Shown here piece after piece: positions 34,675 to 42,746 of a stretch of 64,000 nucleotides of DNA (position 1 is the first letter of the stretch; every line of letters starts with the position of its first letter). The stretch comes from JAICYJ01 sp035695105 (GTDB taxonomy: Bacteria > Actinomycetota > Thermoleophilia > Gaiellales > JAICJC01). The stretch is from contig DASSEV010000048.1 of the NCBI GenBank assembly GCA_035695105.1, forward strand, positions 1 through 64,000, written 5' to 3'. The notes under the pieces were generated by a model. It searched no databases. It was not told where the DNA came from and saw nothing but the letters and a program-made list of their open reading frames with translations. Position numbers and translations under genes: made by a program.

Positions 34675-35753
34675 GCCGGCTGCAGGCAGCGATCGAGAGC
34701 GGCCAGGAACGCGTCGTCCTGCTCGGGAAGGCCGACCGTGACGCGCACGCACGAGGAGGCGCCGAACGGGCCCAGCGGCCGTACGATCACGCCCTCGCGC
34801 TCGAGCCGGGCGGCTGTCGCCGCCCCGTCGCCGACCTCGAGGCAGACGAAGTTCGCGGCCGCGGGATACACCGGGACGCCGCGCTGCTCGAGCGCTGAGA
34901 CCAGCCGCTCCCGCTCGGCGCGGTTCAGGTCACGCCGCCGCTTCACCTCGCTCTCGTCGCCGAGGCTGGCGACGGCCGCCACGTTTGCCAGCTCGGAGAC
35001 GTCGAACGGACCACGCACCTTGCCCAGGTTCTCGACCACGTCGGGGGCCGCGACCGCGTAGCCGACGCGGAGGCCGGCGAGCCCGAACATCTTCGAGAAC
35101 GTGCGCAGCACGACGACGTTCGGGCGATCGGCGAACGTGGCCACCGCGTCGACGTGACCGGGATCGGTGACGTACTCGTGGTACGCCGCGTCGATCACGA
35201 CCAGCACATGCTCGGGAACACGGTCGAGGAACCGCGCGAGCGCGGCCCCGCCCACGATCCCGCCGGTCGGATTGTTGGGGGTGCACACGTAGACCACGCG
35301 TGTCGCGTCACCCGCGCGCTCGCCCATCGCGTCGAGGTCGTAGCTGCCGTTCGCAAGCGGGACGTGCACCGGGGTCGCGCCCATCTTCACGGTGCTGAGG
35401 TGGTAGCTGACGAAGGACGGCCAGCCCATCAGCACCTCGTCACCGTGCCGCAGGTAGGCGAGGGCGATGTTCGCGATCACCGCGTCGGCGCCGCTTCCCG
35501 GCGCGATCCGGTCGGGCGCCAGGCCGTGCCGCTCCGCGAGCCGCTCGGTCAGCTCGGTCGCGCGCTCGGGGTAGCGGTTCAGGCCCGGCAGCGCCTCCTC
35601 GAGCGCGGCCTGAGCTGCGGGGAACGGCCCGAACGGGCCCTCGTTGGATGCCAGCTTCACGACCTGCTCGATCCCCAGCTCGCGGCGCAGCTCCGACGCC
35701 GGCTTGCCGGGAGCGTAGGCCCTCAGGTCGGCGATCTCGGGGCGGGGCTGCAC
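34671..35753 (-). CDS. hisC: histidinol-phosphate aminotransferase
   Basis: A 360-residue fold-type I PLP aminotransferase. It shows KLASNEGPFGPFP, SGADAVIANI, CTPNNPTGG, IDAAYHEY and the PLP lysine in TFSKMFGLAGLRVGY. The N-terminal part matches HisC, which converts imidazole-acetol phosphate to histidinol phosphate; a related aromatic aminotransferase role is possible since no other his gene is near. The start is GTG at 35753, where conserved sequence begins, with TACCCT on this strand 7 nt upstream (leaderless). Confidence 0.87.
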   Translation of the reverse strand: MQPRPEIADLRAYAPGKPASELRRELGIEQVVKLASNEGPFGPFPAAQAALEEALPGLNRYPERATELTERLAERHGLAPDRIAPGSGADAVIANIALAYLRHGDEVLMGWPSFVSYHLSTVKMGATPVHVPLANGSYDLDAMGERAGDATRVVYVCTPNNPTGGIVGGAALARFLDRVPEHVLVVIDAAYHEYVTDPGHVDAVATFADRPNVVVLRTFSKMFGLAGLRVGYAVAAPDVVENLGKVRGPFDVSELANVAAVASLGDESEVKRRRDLNRAERERLVSALEQRGVPVYPAAANFVCLEVGDGAATAARLEREGVIVRPLGPFGASSCVRVTVGLPEQDDAFLAALDRCLQPA

Positions 35754-35760
35754 GCGGCGC

Positions 35761-35766
35761 AGGGTA
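35761..35766 (-). promoter_or_regulatory. leaderless -10 element of hisC-meaB
   Basis: On the minus strand TACCCT (TANNNT) ends 7 nt before the GTG start of hisC, placing the transcription start at or beside the start codon. Confidence 0.45.
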
Positions 35767-35813
35767 CCAATGCGGCGCGAAGCTGCGGGCGGATCGGCGC
35801 ATCCTGAGGCGGG

Positions 35814-35819
35814 TACAGT
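35814..35819 (+). promoter_or_regulatory. -10 element of the Lon-substrate-domain gene
   Basis: TACAGT fits the -10 consensus and lies 10 nt before the ATG at 35830. No Shine-Dalgarno is present. Confidence 0.4.
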
Positions 35820-35829
35820 ACGAGCCTCG

Positions 35830-36447
35830 ATGGCCACGCGGGAGATCGGCATCTTTGCGCTGCCAACCGTGCTCGTACCGGGTGAGCGGATGCCGCTGCA
35901 CATCTTCGAGGAGCGCTACAAGCGCCTGATCGGCGACTGCCTCGAGGCCGAGGAGGAGTTCCTGCTGCTCTACGCCGACGAGGACGGCACGCGCGAGCTG
36001 GGATGCGCGGCGCGGGTCGAGGAGGTGCTCGACCAGCTCGAGGACGGCAGGATGAACATCGTGGTGGCGGGCACGGACGTGCTGCAGGTGAAGGAGATCA
36101 CGCGCGGCCGCCAGTACACGACGGCCCTGGTCGAGCCGGCGGCCGAGGACCTCGTAAGGGGCGAGGAGACCGGCCCGGTGCTCGATCTCTATCGGCAGAT
36201 CGCCGCCGCCGGGGGCGGCGACCCGGAGGAGGACCTGCTGGCCGGCGAGGAGCCGCTCAGCTACGCGATCATGGCCAGGGTCGACTTCCCCGCCGCCGAG
36301 AAGCAGCGCGTGCTCGAGCTGCGCAGCGAGAGCGAGCGGCTGATGGCGATCGTCGACCTGCTCGCGCGCGGCCTGCAGGCGCTCGCCCAGATCGAGGAGA
36401 TCCGGGAGCGCGCGCAGACGAACGGCAAGGTGCCGCACGGCGACTGA
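35830..36447 (+). CDS. Lon N-terminal (substrate-binding) domain protein
   Basis: A 205-residue protein matching the LON substrate-binding domain without ATPase or protease parts. It has the family's start IGIFALPTVLVPGERMPLHIFEERYKRL and ends in a long helix (LRSESERLMAIVDLLARGLQ). Such stand-alone domains are widespread in actinobacteria and of uncertain function. The conserved start fixes ATG 35830. The DMT transporter gene begins 16 bp after its stop. Confidence 0.88.
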   Translation: MATREIGIFALPTVLVPGERMPLHIFEERYKRLIGDCLEAEEEFLLLYADEDGTRELGCAARVEEVLDQLEDGRMNIVVAGTDVLQVKEITRGRQYTTALVEPAAEDLVRGEETGPVLDLYRQIAAAGGGDPEEDLLAGEEPLSYAIMARVDFPAAEKQRVLELRSESERLMAIVDLLARGLQALAQIEEIRERAQTNGKVPHGD

Positions 36448-36463
36448 GGCGCGAGCCGCGGCG

Positions 36464-37345
36464 GTGCGCCACCCGCTCGCGTCGCTCGCAGCTGCGAACT
36501 GCATCTACGCCGGCGCATTCCCGGCCAGCGAGGTGGCGCTGCGAACGATCGGGCCGTTCACGCTGACCGGGCTGCGGTTCCTGATCGCCGGCGGGCTGCT
36601 CGCGCACATCGCGCTGCCGGTGCTCCGACGGCTGACCGGACGTCAGCGGCTCCGCCTGCTGGCCGTCTCGGCGGTGGGCCTGTGGGGCCAGATGGTGCTG
36701 ATCTACTACGGCATCAACCACACCAACTCGGCGATCGCGGCGATCATCGTCGGGCTCGAGCCTGTGCTGATCGCCGTCTGGGCTGCGCTGCTGCTGGGCG
36801 AGCACTTCAGCGGGCGGACGGCGGCGGGGCTGGCGGTGGGGCTGTGCGGGTCGCTGATGGTCGCCGGCCTGGGGACGTCGCACGGTGCCAGCCTGCTGGG
36901 GGTGGCGTTCCTGCTCGGCACCGGGCTCGCGTTCTCCTGGTACACGGTGTCCAGCAAGGCCTACCTGTCGCTCTGCAGCCCGCTGGAGCTGACGGCGGTG
37001 ATCAGCGTGCTCGGAGCGCTCTGGGGACTCATCCCGATGGCGGTCGAGATCGTGGCCGGCAACGGACTGAACGGCGTGGGGCCGCGCAGCGCGCTGATGG
37101 TGCTCTACCTGGGCGTTGGCAACAGCGTGATCGGCTACGTGCTCTGGAACCGCGCGCTCAGCGGGCTGCCGGCGGCGGTCGTCGGCGCGTCGCTGTACGC
37201 GCAGCCGATCCTCGGCGCCGGGCTCTCCTGGCTGCTGCTGCGCGACCCGCTGCCGGCGACCTTCCTGCCCGGCGCGGTGCTCGTGCTGGCGGGCGTGTAC
37301 ATCGCGTCGACCGCGCGGCGGCGTGCGCCGGCGATTCCACTTTGA
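36464..37345 (+). CDS. EamA/DMT-superfamily transporter
   Basis: A 293-residue protein with ten predicted membrane helices in two EamA repeats (about 1-140 and 150-288), typical of drug/metabolite exporters such as RhaT/YdcZ-like permeases. It starts with GTG; no Shine-Dalgarno is seen, and co-transcription with the Lon-domain gene is likely. Substrate is unknown. Its stop is one base from the convergent gamma-glutamyltransferase stop. Confidence 0.88.
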   Translation: MRHPLASLAAANCIYAGAFPASEVALRTIGPFTLTGLRFLIAGGLLAHIALPVLRRLTGRQRLRLLAVSAVGLWGQMVLIYYGINHTNSAIAAIIVGLEPVLIAVWAALLLGEHFSGRTAAGLAVGLCGSLMVAGLGTSHGASLLGVAFLLGTGLAFSWYTVSSKAYLSLCSPLELTAVISVLGALWGLIPMAVEIVAGNGLNGVGPRSALMVLYLGVGNSVIGYVLWNRALSGLPAAVVGASLYAQPILGAGLSWLLLRDPLPATFLPGAVLVLAGVYIASTARRRAPAIPL

Positions 37346-37346
37346 A

Positions 37347-38921
37347 TCAGCCCAGTACGAGGCCGTGGCAGGAGCGGCGCGGATCGCCGGCCGCGCTGAG
37401 CGTGCCGTCCGCCTCCGCCAGGACCGCGTTCGCGCCGCCGAAGTAGAGGTTGAGGCCGTCGAACCTGACCAGCCGCTCGCCCCACAGCTCGAGCCGCTCC
37501 AGCTCGGCTGCCTCGAAGCCGCCCTCGCAGTCCAGCCGCCCGCTCTCGACGTGCACCCGTGGGTAGGACACCGCCTCCTGCACCGCCATCCCGTGGTCGA
37601 CGACGTTCCGGATCACCTGGACGATCGCCGATCGCAGCCGGTTCGATCCGCTGGATCCGACGACGAGCCGGACGCGGCCGTCGCGCTCGACGATGGTCGG
37701 CGCCTGCATGCTCGTCAGGCGCGTGCCCGGCCGCAGATGCCGCCCGGCGGCGAGATCCTCCTCGCCCATCATGTTGTTCAGATGCAGGCCGGTGCCGGGC
37801 ACGAACACCCCGGAGTGGCTGCCGTTCGAGGCCGTGAACGCAGCGGCGTTGCCTTCGCCGTCAACGACGGAGATGTGGGTCGTGCCGCGATCGCTGGCAA
37901 GAGCGGGCGCCTCCGTGGGAGCTTCGCGCAGCGCCGCGGCGACCTCCGCCCTGCCGACCTCGAGCGAGGGCTCGGAGAGCAGGTGCCCGGGCAGGCCGCC
38001 GCGGTGCAGCAGGCGGGCGAACTCCCGGTCGCGACGACGCCCCGCAGCGCGCATCGACTCGGCCAGCGCCCGCAGCGTGCGGGCGTCGCCCGGAGGCATG
38101 CCGGCGGTGGTCGGTTCGAGCACCCCGAGCATGAACGCGATCAGGATGCCCCCGCTCGAGGGCGGCGCGTTGGTCGCAAGCTCGACATCGCGGTACGGGG
38201 CATGCAGCGGCCGCCGCCAGACCGGCCGGTAGGAGCGCAGGTCGGCCATGGTCAGGCGGCCGCCGGTCGCATCCTGGTGCGCCACCACAGACCGGCCAAG
38301 GTCGCCGCCGTACAGCGCCCCCGGCCCCTCCTCGGCCAGCTGCTCGATCGCCGCCGCGAGCTCGGGCTGGCGGATCACATCTCCCTCTCCCACGTACCGT
38401 CCGCCCTGCTCGAAGATGCCCCGCGCCTCCGGGGTGCTCGTGAGGATCAGGCGGATCGCCTCGAACACCCGCGTCTGGCCGGCATTCGTGGGGACACCGG
38501 ACTGTGCCGCCTCGGCAGCGGGCAGCAGCAGGTCGCGCCACGGCAGACGGCCGAACCGGACGTGGGCGGCATGCAGTCCCGCCAGAACGCCCGGGACGGC
38601 GAAGGTGGCCGGGCCGATGTGGAACACCTGTGTGGTCTGCTCGTCGAAGGGCACGAGCACCGACTCGACGTCGACCAGACGCCGCGTCGAAGGCAGGTCA
38701 TGGCCCGGGATGGCCGTGAAGGCGTCGAGCAGCGACGGGCGTCCGCGAGCGGGGCGCACCAGCACGAACCCACCGCCGAGCGGCCCGGTCAGCGCCGATT
38801 CGGCCGCCCACGACATCACGCCGGCCGCGACCACGGCGTCGACCGCGGTCCCGCCCGCCTCGAGCGCCGCGGCGCCCGCGCGCGCGGTCATCTCGTGACC
38901 CGCCGCGATCGCGCCGCGCAT
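37347..38921 (-). CDS. gamma-glutamyltransferase family protein
   Basis: A 524-residue Ntn-hydrolase precursor. The segment DRGTTHISVVD holds the Thr expected to become the nucleophile after autocleavage (about residue 345), splitting a large and a small chain; NGSHSGVF and GSSGSNRL are typical of the small subunit. No obvious signal peptide is present, so it may be cytoplasmic, unlike glutathione-processing GGTs. Substrate could be glutathione, a cephalosporin-type acyl group or another gamma-glutamyl compound. It follows ftsZ on the same strand after 6 bp. Confidence 0.88.
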   Translation of the reverse strand: MRGAIAAGHEMTARAGAAALEAGGTAVDAVVAAGVMSWAAESALTGPLGGGFVLVRPARGRPSLLDAFTAIPGHDLPSTRRLVDVESVLVPFDEQTTQVFHIGPATFAVPGVLAGLHAAHVRFGRLPWRDLLLPAAEAAQSGVPTNAGQTRVFEAIRLILTSTPEARGIFEQGGRYVGEGDVIRQPELAAAIEQLAEEGPGALYGGDLGRSVVAHQDATGGRLTMADLRSYRPVWRRPLHAPYRDVELATNAPPSSGGILIAFMLGVLEPTTAGMPPGDARTLRALAESMRAAGRRRDREFARLLHRGGLPGHLLSEPSLEVGRAEVAAALREAPTEAPALASDRGTTHISVVDGEGNAAAFTASNGSHSGVFVPGTGLHLNNMMGEEDLAAGRHLRPGTRLTSMQAPTIVERDGRVRLVVGSSGSNRLRSAIVQVIRNVVDHGMAVQEAVSYPRVHVESGRLDCEGGFEAAELERLELWGERLVRFDGLNLYFGGANAVLAEADGTLSAAGDPRRSCHGLVLG

Positions 38922-38927
38922 GGGGTG

Positions 38928-40160
38928 CTACCCCTGCAGGAAGCTCGGCGGCTCGAGCAGGTCGTCCGGCGCCGGCGTCGTCGGCCGCTCGGCGCGCGCC
39001 TGAGCCGTTCCGGGCACCCCGGTCACCGAGAACCCCGTCGCGACGACCGTCACCCACATCTGGCCGGCCAGCTGCTCGTCCACGGTGGCGCCGAAGATGA
39101 TGTTCGTGCGGTCGTCGGCGGCGGCGCGGACGATCTCGGCGGCCTCGTTGACCTCGTGCAGCGAGACGTCGCTGCCACCCGAGATCGACAGCAGGATGCC
39201 GCGGGCGCCTCGCACCTCGTGGTCGATCAGCGGGCTGTGCACGGCCCGGGTTGCCGCCTCGGCGGCGCGGTTGGGACCGGTGGCGACCCCGATGCCCATC
39301 ATCGCTGTGCCCGCGCCGGCCATCACCGCCTTGACGTCGGCGAAGTCGAGGTTGATCAGCCCCGGCAGCGTGATCAGGTCGCAGATGCCCTGCACACCCT
39401 GGCGCAGCACGTCGTCCGCGATCCGGAACGACTCGACCAGGGTGGTGCCCTTCTCCAGCACCTGCAGCAGCCGGTCGTTGGGGATGACGATGACGGTGTC
39501 GGATGCGTCGCGCAGCGCCTCCACCCCGCCTCGCGCCTGCTGGCCGCGGCGGGAGCCCTCGAAGCCGAACGGCGACGTGACGATGCCGACGGTCAGGGCG
39601 CCCACCTCGCGTGCGATGCGGGCGATCACGGGCGCGGCGCCGGTGCCGGTGCCGCCGCCCTCGCCGGCCGTTACGAACACCATGTCGGAGCCGCGCAGGA
39701 CGGTCTTGATGCGGTCGTAGCTGGCCTCGGCCGAGCGGCGGCCGACATCCGGGTCGGCCCCTGACCCGAGCCCCTGCGTCTCCTCGCGGCCGATGTGGAT
39801 CTTGGTCGGCGCGTCGGACATCTGCAGCTGCTGGATGTCGGTGTTGACGGCGATGAACTCGACGCCCTTGACGTCGGCCTCGATCATGCGGTTGATGGCG
39901 TTGCAGCCGCCGCCGCCGACGCCGACGACGCGGATCACGGCCAGGTACGGCTGGCCGTCGGGCCGGCGGAACCGCGAGGCGGCATCGTCCTGGTCGGGCA
40001 GGTCGATCAGCTGCGGCCGTGCCGGCTCGGGCTCGGCCTTCGGCTTCGCGCGGGCGCGCGGCGCCTCCTCCGGCTCCTCGGCCTTCTCACCCTGTGCCGC
40101 GTCGGTCGCCTTGAACAGCTGTGCCAGCGGACCGTCACGCATGCTGTTGCGCTTAGCCAT
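38928..40160 (-). CDS. ftsZ: FtsZ with a 71-residue N-terminal extension
   Basis: A 410-residue tubulin-like GTPase. Residues from about 72 are canonical FtsZ: YLAVIRVVGVGGGG, the tubulin signature GGGTGTGAAP (168-177), the T7-loop NLDFADVKAVM and the C-terminal peptide DDLLEPPSFL. Residues 1-71 are an unusual charged extension with a conserved-looking start (GPLAQLFKAT) followed by Lys/Glu/Pro-rich sequence; no later ATG or GTG gives a normal N terminus. The ATG lies inside the parA stop (ATGGCTAA), so it is translationally coupled to ParA. It is not in a dcw cluster here, so it may be a second FtsZ. Usual role: cytokinetic ring. Confidence 0.9.
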   Translation of the reverse strand: MAKRNSMRDGPLAQLFKATDAAQGEKAEEPEEAPRARAKPKAEPEPARPQLIDLPDQDDAASRFRRPDGQPYLAVIRVVGVGGGGCNAINRMIEADVKGVEFIAVNTDIQQLQMSDAPTKIHIGREETQGLGSGADPDVGRRSAEASYDRIKTVLRGSDMVFVTAGEGGGTGTGAAPVIARIAREVGALTVGIVTSPFGFEGSRRGQQARGGVEALRDASDTVIVIPNDRLLQVLEKGTTLVESFRIADDVLRQGVQGICDLITLPGLINLDFADVKAVMAGAGTAMMGIGVATGPNRAAEAATRAVHSPLIDHEVRGARGILLSISGGSDVSLHEVNEAAEIVRAAADDRTNIIFGATVDEQLAGQMWVTVVATGFSVTGVPGTAQARAERPTTPAPDDLLEPPSFLQG

Positions 40161-40905
40161 CCTTCAGCACCTCTCCGGCCAGCTCACGGTACGCGCGGGC
40201 GGCCTTGCCCTTGGAATCGTACTTGAGCACCGAGGTTCCCTTCACGGGCGCCTCGGCATAGCGGATGGTCTTGCGGATCTTGGTCTCGAACACGAGGTCG
40301 CCGAAGTTCTCCTGCAGGATCTCGACGGCCTCGCGCGAGTGCAGCGTGCGGCCGTCGAACATCGTCGGCAGGATGCCGCGGATGCGGACGTCGGGGTTGA
40401 GATTCTCCCGGATCATCGTCAGCGTGTTCTCGAGCTGGATCAGCCCCCGCAGCGACAGATACTCGCACTGCACCGGCACGATCACACCATCAGCGGAGGT
40501 GAGGGCGTTGATGGTCAGCAGCCCGAGCGACGGCGGGGTGTCGATCAGGACGAAGTCGTAGAGCCCGCGCACCGGCAGCAGCGCCTTCTGCAGCGCCCGC
40601 TCGCGGCCGATCATCGACGACAGCGCCAGCTCGGCGCCCGCCAGGTCGATGCTCGAGGCTGCCAGGTCGACCTCGCGGTGCTGGATCACGTCCTCGAGCG
40701 GCGTCTTGTGCACCAGCACGTCGAACATCGTGCGGTCGAGCTCGTCGGGGTCGATCCCCTGGCTCATGGTCAGGTTGGACTGGGGATCGAGATCGACGCA
40801 CAGCACCCGCTTGCCGCGCTCGACCAGGGCGACGCCGAGGTTGAGCGTGGTGGTGGTCTTCGCGACTCCTCCCTTTTGGTTCGCGAGCGCGATCACCTGA
40901 CCCAC
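40153..40905 (-). CDS. orphan ParA/Soj-family ATPase
   Basis: A 250-residue deviant-Walker ATPase. Walker A is NQKGGVAKTTTT (Ala where most ParA have Gly), Walker A' is LCVDLDPQSN, and Walker B is VLIDTPPSLG. No ParB gene or parS-like site is nearby. The KGGVAKTT variant occurs in actinobacterial ParA-like proteins distinct from the chromosome-partition ParA, including division-linked ones such as PldP as I recall. The GTG start at 40905 is chosen because GGAGGAG lies 5 nt upstream; a 35-residue longer frame has none. It overlaps ftsZ by 8 bp, so a role in placing the division machinery is inferred. Confidence 0.88.
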   Translation of the reverse strand: MGQVIALANQKGGVAKTTTTLNLGVALVERGKRVLCVDLDPQSNLTMSQGIDPDELDRTMFDVLVHKTPLEDVIQHREVDLAASSIDLAGAELALSSMIGRERALQKALLPVRGLYDFVLIDTPPSLGLLTINALTSADGVIVPVQCEYLSLRGLIQLENTLTMIRENLNPDVRIRGILPTMFDGRTLHSREAVEILQENFGDLVFETKIRKTIRYAEAPVKGTSVLKYDSKGKAARAYRELAGEVLKDG

Positions 40906-40976
40906 GGCAACTCCTCCGACGATCGAGAGATCCGGCCGCGTCTGCTCGTCGAGCGCCTCGGCCGCTGAACCGGTTC

Positions 40977-41000
40977 CGAACTGCATCGCGACGCAGTTCG
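40977..41000. promoter_or_regulatory. 24-bp inverted repeat upstream of parA-ftsZ
   Basis: CGAACTGC and GCAGTTCG form a perfect 8-bp inverted repeat around ATCGCGAC, 72 bp before the ParA start. On the minus strand a TAGACT hexamer (41015-41010) lies just upstream and would start transcription at the repeat. It could be an operator or a 5'-UTR stem-loop. Confidence 0.45.
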
Positions 41001-41038
41001 CGCCGCCCAAGTCTATTCCTGCACCAACGGCCTACCGG

Positions 41039-42112
41039 TCACGTTCCGGGCGCGGCGGCGGCACGGGCGGCCGCGATGCGCTCGGCAGGCATCGGATGGG
41101 ATGCGGTCAGCGTATGCCAGAGGTGCGGCGGCTCGAGCTCCATCAGGTTCTGGCCGACGAGGCGCTCGAAGGTCTCGGCGTAGCGATCGCCCTCACCGGT
41201 GACGGACACGGCATAGGCGTCGGCGGCACGCTCCAGGCGCCGGGAGTACGCGGCGCCAAGCGGCGTCAGAAGGGCGGTGGCAAGCGAGAAGCCGAGCAGG
41301 AACGACGGCAGGGATGTGAGGTGGCCGGCGCCGTCGGGCGACAGCTCGCGGACGCCCAGCCACGCGCCGGCCATGCCGACTGCCAGCACCGCGGTCGACC
41401 AGCCCATCAGGCGCCACGTGTCGCCGTGGGCGTGGTGGCCGAGCTCGTGGGCCAGCACGAGCCGCGTATCGGTGACGGCCAGCTCCACGTCTGCCTGCTC
41501 CCCGATCGTGTCACCGACGTAGACGCGAAGCGTCGGCCCCATCCCGGCCACCATCGCGTTTGCGGCCGACGTCTTCTCGCCCATATGCAGCAGGCGCATG
41601 TCCTTGACCGGCACGCCGGTGGCGTGCACCGTCTCCCACAGCGCATCGGCGAGCGGACCGTCCGACAACGGCTCGCTGCGCAGGAACAGGGGCAGCAGGA
41701 GCACCGGCCAGAGCACGGCGAGCAGGGCACTGATCCCGACCGCTCCGATCCAGGCGGGCACCGGCCACCAGGTGGGGAAGGCCCGTTGCAGGCCGAGCAG
41801 GGCGAGGACGGCCACCGCTCCCAGCGCGAGCCCGATCGCACGCGCCTTCAGCTGGTCCGCGAGCCAGCCGCCGGTCGTCTGGCGCGACAGGCCGTTGCGG
41901 CGGGAGAGGACGTGCCCGGCGTAGCCGAACGGCAGCGATACGAGGGGCAGCACGATGGCCAGGGCGATCACGCACCCCCACCCACCGATGGTGCCGGCCC
42001 ATGCGACGACGACGATCAGGCAGCCGAGCCCGGCCAGGGTGTCAGCCCACGAAAGCCGGCGCCGCGCACGGTTGTAGGCGCGCGCCTGCCGCTGGCGCAG
42101 CGGGTCGGTCAC
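41039..42112 (-). CDS. M48 (Ste24-like) membrane metalloprotease
   Basis: A 357-residue integral membrane protease with four to six hydrophobic segments and the zinc motif HELGHHAHGD (HEXXH). A downstream RRLERAADAYAV supplies the third zinc ligand Glu. The layout resembles CAAX protease 1/Ste24 and HtpX, which act on membrane or prenyl-type substrates and in membrane quality control. GTG 42112 lies 8 bp after the preceding alkyltransferase stop. Confidence 0.88.
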   Translation of the reverse strand: MTDPLRQRQARAYNRARRRLSWADTLAGLGCLIVVVAWAGTIGGWGCVIALAIVLPLVSLPFGYAGHVLSRRNGLSRQTTGGWLADQLKARAIGLALGAVAVLALLGLQRAFPTWWPVPAWIGAVGISALLAVLWPVLLLPLFLRSEPLSDGPLADALWETVHATGVPVKDMRLLHMGEKTSAANAMVAGMGPTLRVYVGDTIGEQADVELAVTDTRLVLAHELGHHAHGDTWRLMGWSTAVLAVGMAGAWLGVRELSPDGAGHLTSLPSFLLGFSLATALLTPLGAAYSRRLERAADAYAVSVTGEGDRYAETFERLVGQNLMELEPPHLWHTLTASHPMPAERIAAARAAAAPGT

Positions 42113-42120
42113 CGTCGCCG

Positions 42121-42639
42121 TCAACCGGGTGCGGAAACCTCGAGGCCGAGCGCGAGCTGGCCGGGGCCCTGACGCGCCTCGTGGTCGAGCAGCCAGGCCT
42201 TGCGGTCGAGGCCCCCGCCGTAGCCGGTGAGCGTGCCGTCGCTGCCGACCACGCGATGGCACGGGACGATGATCGAGACGGGGTTGCGGCCGTTTGCAAG
42301 CCCGACGGCACGGGCCGAGCCGGGGCGTCCGACGCGCCGTGCCAGCTCGCCGTAGCTGATTCGCTCGCCGAAGGGGATCTTCACCAGCTCATCCCAGACG
42401 CGCTGCTGGAACTCGGTGCCCTCCAGCGAGAGCGGCAGGTCGAAGGCCATGAGCCGTCCTTCGAAATACCCATCCAGCTGGTGCTCGGCGGCGTCGAGGA
42501 CGGCCGCATCGTTCCCCGTCGCCGGTTCGCCGTCCGGCAGGGCGAACGGCGTCATCAGCAGCTCGGCCAGCGCGCCGGCGCGTGCGACCAGCAGCAGCGG
42601 GCCGACGGGGGACTCGATCACGCGCGACGCGGCGGACAC
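42121..42639 (-). CDS. ogt: methylated-DNA--[protein]-cysteine S-methyltransferase
   Basis: A 172-residue DNA repair protein that accepts the alkyl group from O6-alkylguanine or O4-alkylthymine onto a cysteine. The acceptor motif is VPCHRVV with the preceding GRNPVSI and following GTLTGYGGG; the helix-turn-helix Arg finger region GELARRVGRPGSARAVG is present. Length matches Ogt rather than the Ada fusion. It is co-directional with the M48 protease. Confidence 0.93.
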   Translation of the reverse strand: MSAASRVIESPVGPLLLVARAGALAELLMTPFALPDGEPATGNDAAVLDAAEHQLDGYFEGRLMAFDLPLSLEGTEFQQRVWDELVKIPFGERISYGELARRVGRPGSARAVGLANGRNPVSIIVPCHRVVGSDGTLTGYGGGLDRKAWLLDHEARQGPGQLALGLEVSAPG

Positions 42640-42659
42640 GCGGGCACTCTAGTTGACGA

Positions 42660-42740
42660 GGTCACCGGTCGGCCTTCCGGCTGACCCCGGTTTCAGCCGT
42701 GGCGCGGCAACCGGGATCAGGCTGAAGCCCGACCCCCGTG
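42660..42740. repeat. intergenic hairpin repeat (copy 1)
   Basis: Between ogt and the S53 protease gene are two hairpins: GGTCGGCC-TTCC-GGCTGACC (42667-42686) and TTCAGCC...GGCTGAA (42692-42726), followed by GCTGAAGCCCGACCCC. Near-identical modules recur at 54101-54263, so this is a dispersed repeat family. It may also terminate transcription. Confidence 0.55.
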
Positions 42741-42746
42741 TCACGA

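Noticed and set aside
37323..39764. 813-codon plus-strand open frame across GGT and ftsZ
   Set aside because: Antisense to two well-recognised genes with intact motifs; the translation is Arg/His/Ala-rich and looks like codon-bias shadow.
40780..40905. ParA Walker A judged inactive because of KGGVAKTT
   Set aside because: The Ala substitution is a known subtype in actinobacterial ParA-like proteins; the signature Lys and downstream motifs are kept.
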